Assembly: GCF_030825785.1 (NCBI RefSeq)
Contig: NZ_JAPJPG010000019.1
Location: forward strand, 1-26,778
Direction of reading: 5' to 3'
Source: Anaerococcus sp.
GTDB lineage: Bacteria > Bacillota > Clostridia > Tissierellales > Peptoniphilaceae
DNA length: 26,778 nt
Shown: positions 1 through 7,432 of the stretch, in pieces
Numbering within the stretch: position 1 is the stretch's first letter
Layout: each line of letters starts with the position of its first letter
Program-made: the position numbers and the translations under genes
Notes under the pieces: generated by a model
Databases searched by the model: none
The model's input: the letters and a program-made list of their open reading frames with translations, nothing else
What the model was told of the DNA's origin: nothing

Positions 1-1
1 A

Positions 2-64
2 ATGTCTGTGTCAACAGTCATCGTCGCCATTAATGCTATTTTATTAAGATTAGATTCAAATTAA
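2..64 (+). CDS. C-terminal tail of a probable heavy-metal P-type ATPase (partial)
   Basis: The frame open from the left edge of the window ends at a TAA at 62-64 and encodes MSVSTVIVAINAILLRLDSN. Copper/heavy-metal P1B ATPases typically end in a final transmembrane helix of the form AMSxSSVxVVxNALRL, and this tail fits that pattern. An intrinsic terminator follows 65 bases later, so this is the end of a transcription unit. Only about 20 residues are visible, so the assignment rests on a short hydrophobic pattern and the metal specificity cannot be read. Another membrane protein with a similar last helix is possible. Confidence 0.45.
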   Translation: MSVSTVIVAINAILLRLDSN

Positions 65-129
65 AATGATTGTTAGTATATAGAATCTTTGAAAACCCTT
101 AAATTATAAATAATCGATAGTTTTACAAG

Positions 130-175
130 AAAGGAAGAGATGCAAGTACCCTGGAAATCATCTCTTTCTTTTTAT
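130..175 (+). terminator. Intrinsic terminator after the P-type ATPase tail
   Basis: The arms AAAGGAAGAGATG (130-142) and CATCTCTTTCTTT (159-171) pair with one mismatch around a 16-base loop and run into a T-rich tract. The position suits the end of the gene entering from the left edge. Confidence 0.7.
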
Positions 176-196
176 TGTTTCAATTGTCAAATTAAC

Positions 197-1125
197 CTAG
201 ATAGAATACACTAAATTCATAAATTTTTCTAACGGTGTTGTGTAGTTTAAAGACTTTCTTGGGATATTGTTTCATTAGCTAGCTGTATAAACAATACCCT
301 CTTCTCTTTTTAGCCTAAAGTCAGTTTGTTTTAGTAATCCATCTTTTCTTAATAACCCATTCAAATTTTCATTTAGTCCCTTTGACTTGGGTAGCCTGGA
401 TCTGCGAAGAATATTGATATATCATGCTTATTACATATATTTTTCCAATTTGAAAATTCTTTACCACAGTCAAATGTTATTTATTTTACCAATTTTATTG
501 GCATTTGGTCTAACCATTTATCTAATCTTTATTCGATACTTTTAGCTGTCCTATTTTTTGGCTTTATGGTTACTATTGCCTTGGATTCTTTCTCAACCAG
601 GGTTATTACACAACTTTTATGATCTTTCCCTACAATTGTATCTCTCTCAAAGTGAGCAAATTCAGTAGCAAAGTTTGGATAGTATTTTTTCTATCATGGA
701 TGCTTCTTTTAAAGGCTTGTTTTCCTATTTTTTCAACACTACCATTCTTTTTCCTTTTACCCTTCATTGGTAGAAGTTTTGCTTCCAAAGTTTCATCTTT
801 GAACCTTCTGTAGAGTGTTCTTGAACGCATTGATAGCTTTATTTCACCTCTGCCTACTATTACATCAGGAGTCCATTCTTTACTTAATTTATCAAGAACA
901 TAATCATATTCTTTACCGCTTAATTGATTGGTTTTGGCTTCATATTTAGACTTATTTTTCTTGTGGTTTCCATGGTAGTCTTGTATACTTAAACCTTTTT
1001 TAGCCAATTTATTACATTATATATGCTTTGTCTTGCTCTTGATAAGTATTTTGCTATATTTATAACTTTTTCTCCAGATTTATAGTATTGCTCTATCCAA
1101 ATTAACTCTTTTATGATGAGATGAT
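197..1125 (-). pseudogene. Decayed IS30-family transposase
   Basis: Reading leftward from about 1125, the N-terminal helix-turn-helix part (ELIWIEQYYKSGEKV, then SRARQSIYNVINWLKK) is in a different frame from, or separated by damage from, the DDE domain. The middle piece (630-1007) carries SKEWTPDVIVGR. Near 680 the frame shifts, and FAHFERDTIVGK continues in another frame. In-frame stops follow after AKSIE, after LVK and after PSQRD. The tail still reads NENLNGLLRK, then LNYTTPLEKF, and ends at 197. These blocks in this order are typical of IS30 transposases. At least two frameshifts and three stops make it inactive. I could not define terminal inverted repeats or a target duplication. The name rests on conserved block order, not a search. 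Confidence 0.85.
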
Positions 1126-1223
1126 ATCAAATATGTGCTCGATAGATGCATAGATACAAAATACACAAGAGATATAGTATCAACACAAATTCCAGATTTT
1201 TTTGATGCATCATTCGAGTAGAG

Positions 1224-1252
1224 TAAAGGGGGATAGAAATATCCTCTTTTTC
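1224..1252 (+). terminator. Hairpin with T-tract just upstream of the muramidase promoter
   Basis: The arms AAAGGGGGATA and TATCCTCTTTT pair with one G:T around a GAAA tetraloop and are followed by a T-run. It looks like an intrinsic terminator but no intact + strand gene lies immediately upstream. It may be left over from a gene lost during IS30 decay, or it may insulate the next promoter. Confidence 0.5.
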
Positions 1253-1281
1253 TTGTTAGAAATCTTCTAATATGATATTAT
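1253..1281 (+). promoter_or_regulatory. Probable sigma-A promoter of the GH25 muramidase gene
   Basis: A TTGTTA -35 box (1253-1258) lies 17 bases before a TATTAT -10 box (1276-1281). Four and five of six positions match the sigma-A consensus. Transcription would begin near 1288, about 25 bases before the chosen start codon. Confidence 0.45.
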
Positions 1282-1312
1282 TTACTTAAGTAAAGAAATG
1301 AAAAGAGGATAT

Positions 1313-2404
1313 ATGAAGATTAATAAAAAACTTGTAGGATCTGCCTTACTCTTGGCTCTCCTACTACCAGATATAGCCTATGCTGCTGAAGTTGTAATGT
1401 ATGATGATTCTGATATAGATGAGATCTTTGAAGAGGTGGAAGAACCTAAGGAAAATATAGATAAGGGAAACGCTGGAGCTGATAATTCCAATATTGAAGA
1501 AAATCCAAAAGATAATAAGGATGAAGAAATAATAGTTAGCGAAGAGGAAGTGGACAAAATCGTAGAAGAATTAAATCCAGAAGTTCAAGACAGCTTAGAT
1601 GAGTCTGATATCTATCCAAAAGTTTCTGTCTATGAGAAGGTAGTAGATATGAGCGAGTATCAAAATCCCAAAAATATAGACTATGATAAGCTAGCAAACT
1701 CAATAGACGGAGCAATCCTTAGAACATCCATTAGGCAAAAGGATAAGAGTATAAGTAAAGATAAAAAAATCGAAACCCATTATGCCGAGCTAAATAGAAG
1801 AGATATTCCTCTAGGATTCTACCATTATTCAAGGGCGATAAATGAGAAAGAAGCTATAGAAGAAGCAAACTACGTCCTAGACATAGTAAGGAATAAGAAA
1901 GTTTCCCTACCGATTTATATAGACATAGAGGATAATGACAGACAGGCTAAATCTAGTAAGAAAGAAATCTCTGCCGTAGCGGATGCCTTTACTAAGGCTA
2001 TCAGAAGAAATGGCTATGTTGCAGGAATTTATTCTTATCCATGGTTTGCCAATAAATATTTGACAAAAGAAGTAAGAAATGAGAATGAGTTTTGGATAGC
2101 GGAATGGAAAAAGGACGCTCCTTATCCAAAATATAAGGACAGCCACTACGACTCATGGCAATATTCATCCAAGGGAGGTGTTTACGGCTACAAGGGAGAT
2201 TTGGACAAGAATATCCTCTACAGGGACTATCCATTAATTATGACAGGAGTATCCTCTAAGGGCTTTGTCAAGGTAGCTGAAGAAGTAATCGCCGGCAAGT
2301 GGGGCAATGGTAATATCAGAAGGAGACGATTAGAATATGCTGGATACGATTATGCCGTAATCCAAAAAGAGGTAAATAGATTATTAAAATCTAGAAGGAT
2401 TTAA
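1313..2404 (+). CDS. Secreted GH25 muramidase with one Cpl-7 (CW_7) wall-binding repeat
   Basis: This is a secreted enzyme expected to cut the MurNAc-GlcNAc bond of peptidoglycan. I start at the ATG at 1313 because AGAGGA precedes it, whereas the ATG at 1298 has no good ribosome site; that gives 363 residues. Residues 1-24 form a signal peptide ending AYA. An acidic low-complexity linker (about 25-105) follows. The GH25 barrel runs about 109-310, with VDMSEYQ (D112), the catalytic-strand DIED (D204, E206), and late FWIAEW and SWQYSS blocks. Residues about 316-357 match the CW_7 repeat (VIAGKWGNG, then AGYDYAVIQKEVNRLL) that binds muropeptides. Most Cpl-7 type enzymes carry two or three such repeats; here there is one. 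The first mature residues (AEVVMYDDSDIDEIFE) resemble those of the serine hydrolase at 4969. Its role could be wall turnover or attack on competitors. Confidence 0.92.
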   Translation: MKINKKLVGSALLLALLLPDIAYAAEVVMYDDSDIDEIFEEVEEPKENIDKGNAGADNSNIEENPKDNKDEEIIVSEEEVDKIVEELNPEVQDSLDESDIYPKVSVYEKVVDMSEYQNPKNIDYDKLANSIDGAILRTSIRQKDKSISKDKKIETHYAELNRRDIPLGFYHYSRAINEKEAIEEANYVLDIVRNKKVSLPIYIDIEDNDRQAKSSKKEISAVADAFTKAIRRNGYVAGIYSYPWFANKYLTKEVRNENEFWIAEWKKDAPYPKYKDSHYDSWQYSSKGGVYGYKGDLDKNILYRDYPLIMTGVSSKGFVKVAEEVIAGKWGNGNIRRRRLEYAGYDYAVIQKEVNRLLKSRRI

Positions 2405-2446
2405 AGTAAGTTATCATATTAGATTCAAGCTAGCTTTCCGAAAAAC

Positions 2447-2474
2447 TTGATTAAAAAGAAGAATACTATAAAAT
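2447..2474 (+). promoter_or_regulatory. Probable promoter of the YdbC-like gene
   Basis: TTGATT (2447-2452) and TAAAAT (2469-2474) are spaced 16 bases apart, with four and five of six consensus matches. They lie about 45 bases before the ATG at 2520. Confidence 0.4.
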
Positions 2475-2519
2475 AATAAAAGAGTATTAATTAGAAAATA
2501 TTATAGATTGGAGATAAAG

Positions 2520-2741
2520 ATGGCAGGAATTAAATATGATATAGTTGAAAATCTTGGCGTTCTTTCAACCAATGCCAAGGGTTGGACCAAGGAGCTTAAC
2601 CTAGTTTCTTGGAATGAAAGAGATCCAAAATATGACATTCGTGATTGGAATGAAGATCACACAAGAATGAGCAAGGGCATAACCCTTACTACAGAAGAGG
2701 CCGAAGTTCTTAAAAATATTTTGGCTGATGAATTTCATTAA
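2520..2741 (+). CDS. YdbC family PC4-like ssDNA-binding protein
   Basis: This 73-residue protein resembles the YdbC family, small homologues of the eukaryotic coactivator PC4 that bind single-stranded DNA as dimers. Recognisable blocks are GVLSTNAKGWTKELNLVSWN, PKYDIRDWNEDH and the C-terminal helix LTTEEAEVLKNIL. The length is normal for the family. The ATG at 2520 is preferred over the upstream TTG at 2508 because GGAGAT lies five bases before it. The gene is monocistronic, between its own promoter and a terminator. The cellular role of YdbC proteins is not established; binding of ssDNA in replication or repair is the usual inference. Confidence 0.88.
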   Translation: MAGIKYDIVENLGVLSTNAKGWTKELNLVSWNERDPKYDIRDWNEDHTRMSKGITLTTEEAEVLKNILADEFH

Positions 2742-2747
2742 AGAATT

Positions 2748-2770
2748 CCCTCAATTGATGAGGGTTTTTT
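2748..2770 (+). terminator. Intrinsic terminator after the YdbC-like gene
   Basis: A perfect six-base stem CCCTCA/TGAGGG closes a five-base loop and is followed directly by six T residues. Confidence 0.85.
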
Positions 2771-2779
2771 CTTTGCATG

Positions 2780-2808
2780 CTTTAAATATAGCCGATTTAA
2801 AGTATATT
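2780..2808 (+). promoter_or_regulatory. Promoter with overlapping perfect dyad, upstream of the desulfurase-mnmA operon
   Basis: CTTTAAAT (2780-2787) and ATTTAAAG (2795-2802) form a perfect inverted repeat around a seven-base centre. A plausible -35 box (TTTAAA, 2781-2786) is inside the left arm, and a -10 box (TATATT, 2803-2808) starts directly after the right arm, with 16-base spacing. A dimeric repressor binding the dyad would block RNA polymerase. The regulator is unknown, and AT-rich dyads also arise by chance. Confidence 0.45.
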
Positions 2809-2826
2809 TAGAAAATAGGTGGTAAT

Positions 2827-3894
2827 ATGATTTATTTAGACTATGCAGCTACAAGCTTAAAAAGAAAAGAAATAATAGAAGAGATAATGAATGATTTTGC
2901 ATCCTTTGACGCCAATCCCGACTCAACACATGGCTTAGGAAGAAAGGCTAAGAAAATCCTAGAAGAAGCTAGGGGAAAGATTGCAAAATCCATTGGAGCA
3001 GACACTAAAAGAGTAATATTTACTTCAGGAGCGAGCGAATCTAATAATACTGTTATCAATGCCTTTAGGGGGAAGGGGATTATCTCAACAAACATAGAAC
3101 ACGACTCTATCCTAAATACCCTAGAGGGGGAGAAGGTGACCTATCTTGAAGCTAATGAAAAAGGTCTAGTAAGCCTTGAAGACTTAAAGAGTAAAATAAG
3201 CCCAGAAACCAAACTTGTCATAGTAATGTATGTAAATAACGAGCTTGGAACAATTGAGCCTGTAAAGGAAATTGGAGCTTATCTTAAAGAAAGAGATATT
3301 CACTTCCACGTAGACGCAGTCCAAGCCTATGGCCATGTCGATATAGATGTAGACGAAATATCCTGTGACTCACTTTCCCTATCAGGTCATAAGGTCGGAG
3401 GAGTAAATGGCTTTGGGATTTTGTATTTAAGAGAGGACCTAGAGGCTTTTATCAAGGGAGGCGAGCAGGAAAAAAATAGAAGAGCAGGGACTTCTTTTGT
3501 CATGGGAGCCTACTCTATGGGCGAGGCCTTTGATAAAACAATAGAAGAAAGAGAAAAAATAAGAGACCTAAAAAAATATTTCCTAAAAGAGCTTTCTTCT
3601 ACAGGGCTTAGCTACGAAGTAAATGGCAGCATAGATAAATCTTCAGATCATATAATAAATATTTATTTTCCAGAATTTAAGTCGGATTTTCTATTGACAT
3701 ATCTTGATATGAAAGGAATTTGTGCGTCAGCAGGATCGGCCTGTAGGGCGGGAGCTCTCGAGCCAAGTAGGGTTATAACAAATATATATGATGAGGACAG
3801 AGCCCTTCATTCGGTGAGATTTTCCTTTGGCTTTAAGAATGAACTTTCTGATATAGATTATCTAATGGAAGTTTTAAGAGAGGTGATTAAGTGA
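2827..3894 (+). CDS. Cysteine desulfurase (NifS/IscS family)
   Basis: This PLP enzyme converts cysteine to alanine and passes the sulfur, as a persulfide, to an acceptor. The protein has 355 residues, with LDYAATS at the N-terminus, TSGASESNN (67-74), EHDS with H92, HVDAVQ with D163, the PLP lysine K189 in SGHKVGG, and the persulfide cysteine C306 in SAGSACRAG. The stop overlaps the GTG start of mnmA by four bases (GTGA). Its main acceptor is therefore probably MnmA, as with the YrvO-MnmA pair of Bacillus. A contribution to Fe-S assembly cannot be excluded. AGGTGG lies before the ATG. No SUF or ISC scaffold is nearby. Confidence 0.92.
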   Translation: MIYLDYAATSLKRKEIIEEIMNDFASFDANPDSTHGLGRKAKKILEEARGKIAKSIGADTKRVIFTSGASESNNTVINAFRGKGIISTNIEHDSILNTLEGEKVTYLEANEKGLVSLEDLKSKISPETKLVIVMYVNNELGTIEPVKEIGAYLKERDIHFHVDAVQAYGHVDIDVDEISCDSLSLSGHKVGGVNGFGILYLREDLEAFIKGGEQEKNRRAGTSFVMGAYSMGEAFDKTIEEREKIRDLKKYFLKELSSTGLSYEVNGSIDKSSDHIINIYFPEFKSDFLLTYLDMKGICASAGSACRAGALEPSRVITNIYDEDRALHSVRFSFGFKNELSDIDYLMEVLREVIK

Positions 3895-4994
3895 AAGAGA
3901 AAAAAGATACAAAAGTAGTAGTAGGAGTAAGCGGGGGAGTGGATTCTTCTGTGGCAGCCTTATTATTAAAGGAAGAAGGCTACGATGTAGTAGGAATTTT
4001 CATGAAAAACTGGGATGATACAGACGAAAATGGAGTCTGTACAGCTGAAGTCGACTACGAAGACGCAGTAGCGGTATGTAATCAAATAGGCATTCCTTAC
4101 TATTCAATAAACTTTGAGAAAGAGTATTACGACAGGGTCTTTACCTATTTCCTTGATGAATACAAGAAAGGCAGGACTCCGAATCCAGATATAATGTGCA
4201 ATAAGGAGATTAAGTTTAAAGCCTTTTTAGACTTTGCCAAGTCCTTGGGAGCAGATTATGTGGCAACTGGTCATTATGCGAGAGTGGATAGGTCAGGGGA
4301 TGAGACAGTCATGCTTAGGGGCCTAGATTCTAATAAAGACCAGACCTATTTCTTAAGTCAGCTTTCCCAAGAGCAAATCAAAGATGTCCTATTCCCAGTA
4401 GGAGAGCTTCAAAAAAGCGAGGTAAGGGAAATTGCCCACAAATACAAGCTTGCTACAGCCGATAAGAAGGATTCTACAGGAATTTGCTTTATAGGAGAAA
4501 GAGACTTCAATGAATTCTTATCAAACTACCTACCAGCTCAAGCAGGAGATATAGTAGATACTGAAGGCAATGTCCTAGGTAAACATGATGGCTTGATGTT
4601 TCATACCATTGGTCAAAGAAGAGGCCTTGGAATAGGAGGAGAAGGAGAGGCTTGGTTTGTTTGCGGTAAGGACTTAAAGAAAAATGAACTAATAGTCTGC
4701 CAAGGAAAAAACAATCCCCTTCTTTTCTCAAATAAACTATATGCTAGCGAGTTTTCGACCTTTACTGACAAAAAGATACCAAAAGAGTTCGACTGCACAG
4801 CCAAGTTTAGATATAGGCAAGCTGACATCAAGGCCCATGTGAAAGTTTTAGAAGATGGTAAGGTAGAAGTCACTTATGATAGAACAAAGGCAGTAACTCC
4901 AGGCCAGGCAGCAGTCTTCTACCAGGGAGAAGTTTGTATAGGATCTGCCATAATAGATGAGGTCTATAATGATGGAAAAAAACTATTGGTATAG
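3891..4994 (+). CDS. mnmA: tRNA-specific 2-thiouridylase MnmA
   Basis: MnmA adenylates and then thiolates U34 of tRNA Lys, Glu and Gln in the cytoplasm. The 367-residue protein has the N-type ATP pyrophosphatase loop SGGVDS (14-19). The two conserved catalytic cysteines are C103 in NPDIMCN and C199 in TGICFIG. HTIGQRRGLGIGG and a C-terminal beta-barrel region complete the family pattern. The start is GTG, overlapping the desulfurase stop and preceded by AGAGG, so translation is probably coupled. The C-terminus overlaps the next gene's proposed start by 26 bases. All motifs appear intact. Confidence 0.96.
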   Translation: MKEKKDTKVVVGVSGGVDSSVAALLLKEEGYDVVGIFMKNWDDTDENGVCTAEVDYEDAVAVCNQIGIPYYSINFEKEYYDRVFTYFLDEYKKGRTPNPDIMCNKEIKFKAFLDFAKSLGADYVATGHYARVDRSGDETVMLRGLDSNKDQTYFLSQLSQEQIKDVLFPVGELQKSEVREIAHKYKLATADKKDSTGICFIGERDFNEFLSNYLPAQAGDIVDTEGNVLGKHDGLMFHTIGQRRGLGIGGEGEAWFVCGKDLKKNELIVCQGKNNPLLFSNKLYASEFSTFTDKKIPKEFDCTAKFRYRQADIKAHVKVLEDGKVEVTYDRTKAVTPGQAAVFYQGEVCIGSAIIDEVYNDGKKLLV

Positions 4995-5922
4995 GTCTAA
5001 TAATTTGAAGAAATACTTACTAGCTTTTGCCTTATTAATACTAGGTCTAGGAATAAATGAGTCTTATGCTTCGGATGTCGTTTATTATGAAGATTACGAC
5101 TTAGACATTATATTTGAGGGAAATGATACAGAAAATCTCAAAAAAGACACGGGAGAAATTGATAGTTTAGAGGAAGAAGATAAAAACGATAAGTTAAATG
5201 AAGAAATTTCGAATATAATTAGCGAAGAAATGGATAAGGTAGATGGGTCTTATCAAGTCGCTGTAAAAACCCTTGAAGGAGATAGCGATGTTGACCTTGA
5301 TTACAGAAATACTAGTGAGTCTCTTCCTTCAGCCTCAACTATCAAGGTTTTTATAGCTATCAGTGCCTATGAAAATATTGAAAGGGGATCTATAAATGAA
5401 ACAGATTCCTTAAATAATGATATCCATTTAATGCTAAATAGGTCTGATAATTACGCTACAAATAGGGTGATAGATGCTCTAGGAGGTTTTTCTACAGTAA
5501 ATAATACAATAGCAAAACTTACTGGGACAAAAAGAACTTCTTTAAACAGGAAATTAGCACATTCCGGTAAGGAGAATATGGTAGATGTTTCTGATCTAAT
5601 AATGGCTATGGAAGAGTTAAACAATCCCAAGCTTATAAGCGAAAGAAGCGCAGAAAGAATAAAAAGGTCAATGACCGATACCAATACCAAGTCAAGCAAA
5701 TTACTTGCAAATCTTCCTCCCTATGCTAGGGGAATAAATAAATCTGGAGAAAATCCAGATAGGGGACAAGAATTGGATGTGGCTATAATAGATGTTGGAT
5801 CTACTAGATTTGCCCTAGCTGTTGCGATGAAAACAGACAAATACTTCGACAATGAAAATGAACTAAGAGTATTGAGAAGTATGGGTGAGAGAATTACTGA
5901 AGCTTTTTATAACTTTGACTAA
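4969..5922 (+). CDS. Secreted class A beta-lactamase-like serine hydrolase
   Basis: This exported protein has the penicillin-recognising serine hydrolase fold. Starting at the ATG at 4969 (GAGG seven bases before), it has 317 residues. A TTG at 5005, beyond the mnmA stop, would give a cleaner signal peptide and is the main alternative. The signal sequence ends SYA (residue 34) and an acidic linker follows. Motifs are S123-T-I-K126 (SxxK), S159-D-N161 and K258-S-G260 (KTG-like). The omega-loop segment (TSLNRKL, then GKENMVDVSDL) lacks the usual ExxLN with the deacylating glutamate. True beta-lactamase activity is therefore doubtful, and a peptidase, transpeptidase-like or binding role is more likely. 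It is translationally linked to mnmA, which is odd for a secreted protein. Its mature N-terminus resembles that of the GH25 muramidase. Confidence 0.85.
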   Translation: MMEKNYWYRSNNLKKYLLAFALLILGLGINESYASDVVYYEDYDLDIIFEGNDTENLKKDTGEIDSLEEEDKNDKLNEEISNIISEEMDKVDGSYQVAVKTLEGDSDVDLDYRNTSESLPSASTIKVFIAISAYENIERGSINETDSLNNDIHLMLNRSDNYATNRVIDALGGFSTVNNTIAKLTGTKRTSLNRKLAHSGKENMVDVSDLIMAMEELNNPKLISERSAERIKRSMTDTNTKSSKLLANLPPYARGINKSGENPDRGQELDVAIIDVGSTRFALAVAMKTDKYFDNENELRVLRSMGERITEAFYNFD

Positions 5923-5986
5923 GGATATAGTAAATCTTGCTTTGACTTATGATATGGATCTAAAATTTGGATAGGATTTTATTTAG

Positions 5987-6008
5987 AGAGGACCTCGGTC
6001 CTCTTTTT
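5987..6008 (+). terminator. Terminator of the desulfurase-mnmA-hydrolase operon
   Basis: The stem AGAGGAC/GTCCTCT with a CTCG loop is followed by five T residues, 65 bases after the hydrolase stop. Confidence 0.88.
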
Positions 6009-6065
6009 AAATCTTTATACAAATTTAATATCAACTTTGTTATTATAAAATAAAAGGAGACTCTT

Positions 6066-6785
6066 ATGAAAAAGAAAATTATAATTACAAGCTTAATACT
6101 AGCCATGGCCATGGCAAATATCAATCCTAGCCTTGCAGTTAAGGCTAATACGGAGGAAACTCAAATTAAGGAAAATATGGAAGAAAAGGTCAAAGAAACT
6201 TATGTTATAAATGAAATTGGTGAAGAATCTGTATTGCTTAATAAAAAAGGTATGGATTCAGATTTAGTTTCAGTCCCTAAAGAGGAATTTAAGGATATTG
6301 ATCTTAAAGTAGGCAAAGAGGTAAATATTACTAGTGATGGAATCAACTTGTTGTCAGAACCTGGGCAATTTTCAAAAATTTATGAAATAGAAGAGGTCAC
6401 AGATTCAAGCAAAGAAGAGAAAGTCACTGAAAAATTTATAATTAAGGAAATAAATGAAGAAGCTGTTACAGCCCAAAAAGAAGGATCTGAAGGAGAATTG
6501 TATACTCTATCTAAGAAATATTTTGAAAAAAATATAAGTTTGGGAGATAGGTATGAGATTAGCCACAATAATATAGTTATGAACTCATATCCTGCTCAAT
6601 TTAATAAGATCTATGAAGTAAAAAAGCTAGAGAAAGACGAAGGGAAATCAAATGAAGAAAGCGATAAAAATAAGGTAGATACGGAGGCAGATAAAAACCC
6701 TAAGACAGGAATAAGCCCGGACTTTCTAAGCTTATCAGCACTTTCTATGTCAATTCTAGGTCTAAAAATAAGTAAGAAGAAATAA
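6066..6785 (+). CDS. Surface protein with two DUF3221-like repeats and NPKTG sorting signal
   Basis: This is a 239-residue secreted protein of unknown function. Residues 1-27 form a signal peptide. Two related segments of about 70 residues follow (about 42-112 and 119-188). Each has the order V/I-I-x-E-I, L-x-V/L-G-D/K, then P-G/A-Q-F-x-K-I-Y-E. The second ends in NSYPAQ, reminiscent of the ESYPAQ signature of small beta-barrel DUF3221 proteins. After a charged linker comes NPKTG (211-215), a hydrophobic stretch (about 219-233) and KISKKK, the layout of a sortase substrate with a non-LPxTG motif. AAAAGGAGA precedes the ATG. It is monocistronic between terminators. The DUF3221 relationship is my pattern judgement and needs a profile search. 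No sortase gene is in the window. Confidence 0.75.
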   Translation: MKKKIIITSLILAMAMANINPSLAVKANTEETQIKENMEEKVKETYVINEIGEESVLLNKKGMDSDLVSVPKEEFKDIDLKVGKEVNITSDGINLLSEPGQFSKIYEIEEVTDSSKEEKVTEKFIIKEINEEAVTAQKEGSEGELYTLSKKYFEKNISLGDRYEISHNNIVMNSYPAQFNKIYEVKKLEKDEGKSNEESDKNKVDTEADKNPKTGISPDFLSLSALSMSILGLKISKKK

Positions 6786-6790
6786 AATAA

Positions 6791-6830
6791 GGATAGGCAT
6801 AGACTATGATATCTAGGGCCTATCCTTTTT
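6791..6830 (+). terminator. Terminator of the NPKTG surface-protein gene
   Basis: GGATAGGC (6791-6798) pairs perfectly with GCCTATCC (6818-6825) and is followed by five T residues. Confidence 0.85.
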
Positions 6831-6848
6831 GTATTTATAATAAAGACC

Positions 6849-7169
6849 ATGCCTGACTACTTCGAAGGCTATGAGACTAGGGTAAACTTCATTAGTCAAG
6901 AAGACTTAGACAAAAATCACAAGGGCATGCCTCATGGGGGAAGGGTAATAAGAGAAGGAGAGAATGCAAAAGATCAAAGAGCAAGGATGGAATTTATTCT
7001 AGACCTCGATAGAAACCCTGACTTTACTGCAGCAGTAGCCCTAGCCTATGGTAAGGCTGTCTATAAGTTATATAAGGACAAGAATTATGGAGCAAAGACA
7101 GTACTCGACATACTAATCTCTATGCTAATTGATTATGATAGGGAATATTTACTAAAACATATGATATAA
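6849..7169 (+). pseudogene. C-terminal remnant of meso-diaminopimelate D-dehydrogenase
   Basis: The 106 residues match the last third of Ddh, which makes meso-diaminopimelate from tetrahydrodipicolinate with NADPH and ammonia. Diagnostic blocks are GMPHGGRVI, EFILDLDRNPDFTAAVALAYGKAVYKL and GAKTVLDI. The family has about 320 residues, so the NAD(P)-binding domain and most of the substrate domain are gone. No upstream coding remnant exists, because the preceding gene's terminator ends 18 bases before. There is no ribosome site before the ATG, although TATAAT at 6836-6841 could by chance drive transcription. The frame has no internal stops, so the loss may be recent, or the fragment may have been retained. 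I regard it as a deletion relic. Confidence 0.78.
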
Positions 7170-7181
7170 AAACTCCCTAGG

Positions 7182-7223
7182 AAAAGACTTATTTGAGCAA
7201 ATGCTTGCTTGGCTTAGTCTTTT
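7182..7223 (+). terminator. Hairpin after the ddh remnant
   Basis: AAAAGACT (7182-7189) and AGTCTTTT (7216-7223) pair perfectly, with an inner GCAA/TTGC pairing in the loop. The right arm ends in four T residues. It is probably the old ddh terminator. Confidence 0.5.
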
Positions 7224-7432
7224 ATAGCTATGGACCAATAGAAAAATTATCCGCTGGAGGCTAAATTTACGAATAAGAATAAGGTCTTCCCACGGAAAAT
7301 CCTGGGGAAAGCCTAGATATCCAGGGCTCGGTCTTTCTTGGAGAGAAGAAAAGCTCTAGGAAAGGAATTGAGTTTGAGGGGAGATCTTTGAAAAAGTGGA
7401 AAGTTTTAGAGAAAAGTAGTTAAATTAATCTT
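7224..7432 (+). other. Intergenic stretch with no recognisable content
   Basis: Both strands have scattered stops in all frames and no peptide I recognise. No tRNA cloverleaf, strong promoter or clear ribosome site for the next gene is visible. It may be decayed coding sequence. Confidence 0.4.

Noticed and set aside
619..813. Open frame encoding a hydrophobic peptide on the + strand
   Set aside because: It lies antisense to the IS30 transposase remnant, has no ribosome site and no family resemblance.
1126..1222. Terminal inverted repeat of the IS30 remnant
   Set aside because: I could not find a matching partner sequence on the other side (65-196), so the element ends are not definable by eye.
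2405..2460. Hairpin TCAAG/CTTGA after the muramidase gene as a terminator
   Set aside because: The stem is only five or six pairs with a mismatch and there is no T-tract.
6836..6849. TATAAT just before the ATG of the ddh remnant as a second leaderless promoter
   Set aside because: It lies in the AT-rich tail after a terminator and has no -35. The product is a truncated fragment, so chance is more likely.
7224..7432. Possible small gene or decayed coding sequence between the ddh hairpin and DUF1294
   Set aside because: All frames on both strands are broken by stops and no peptide resembles a family I know.
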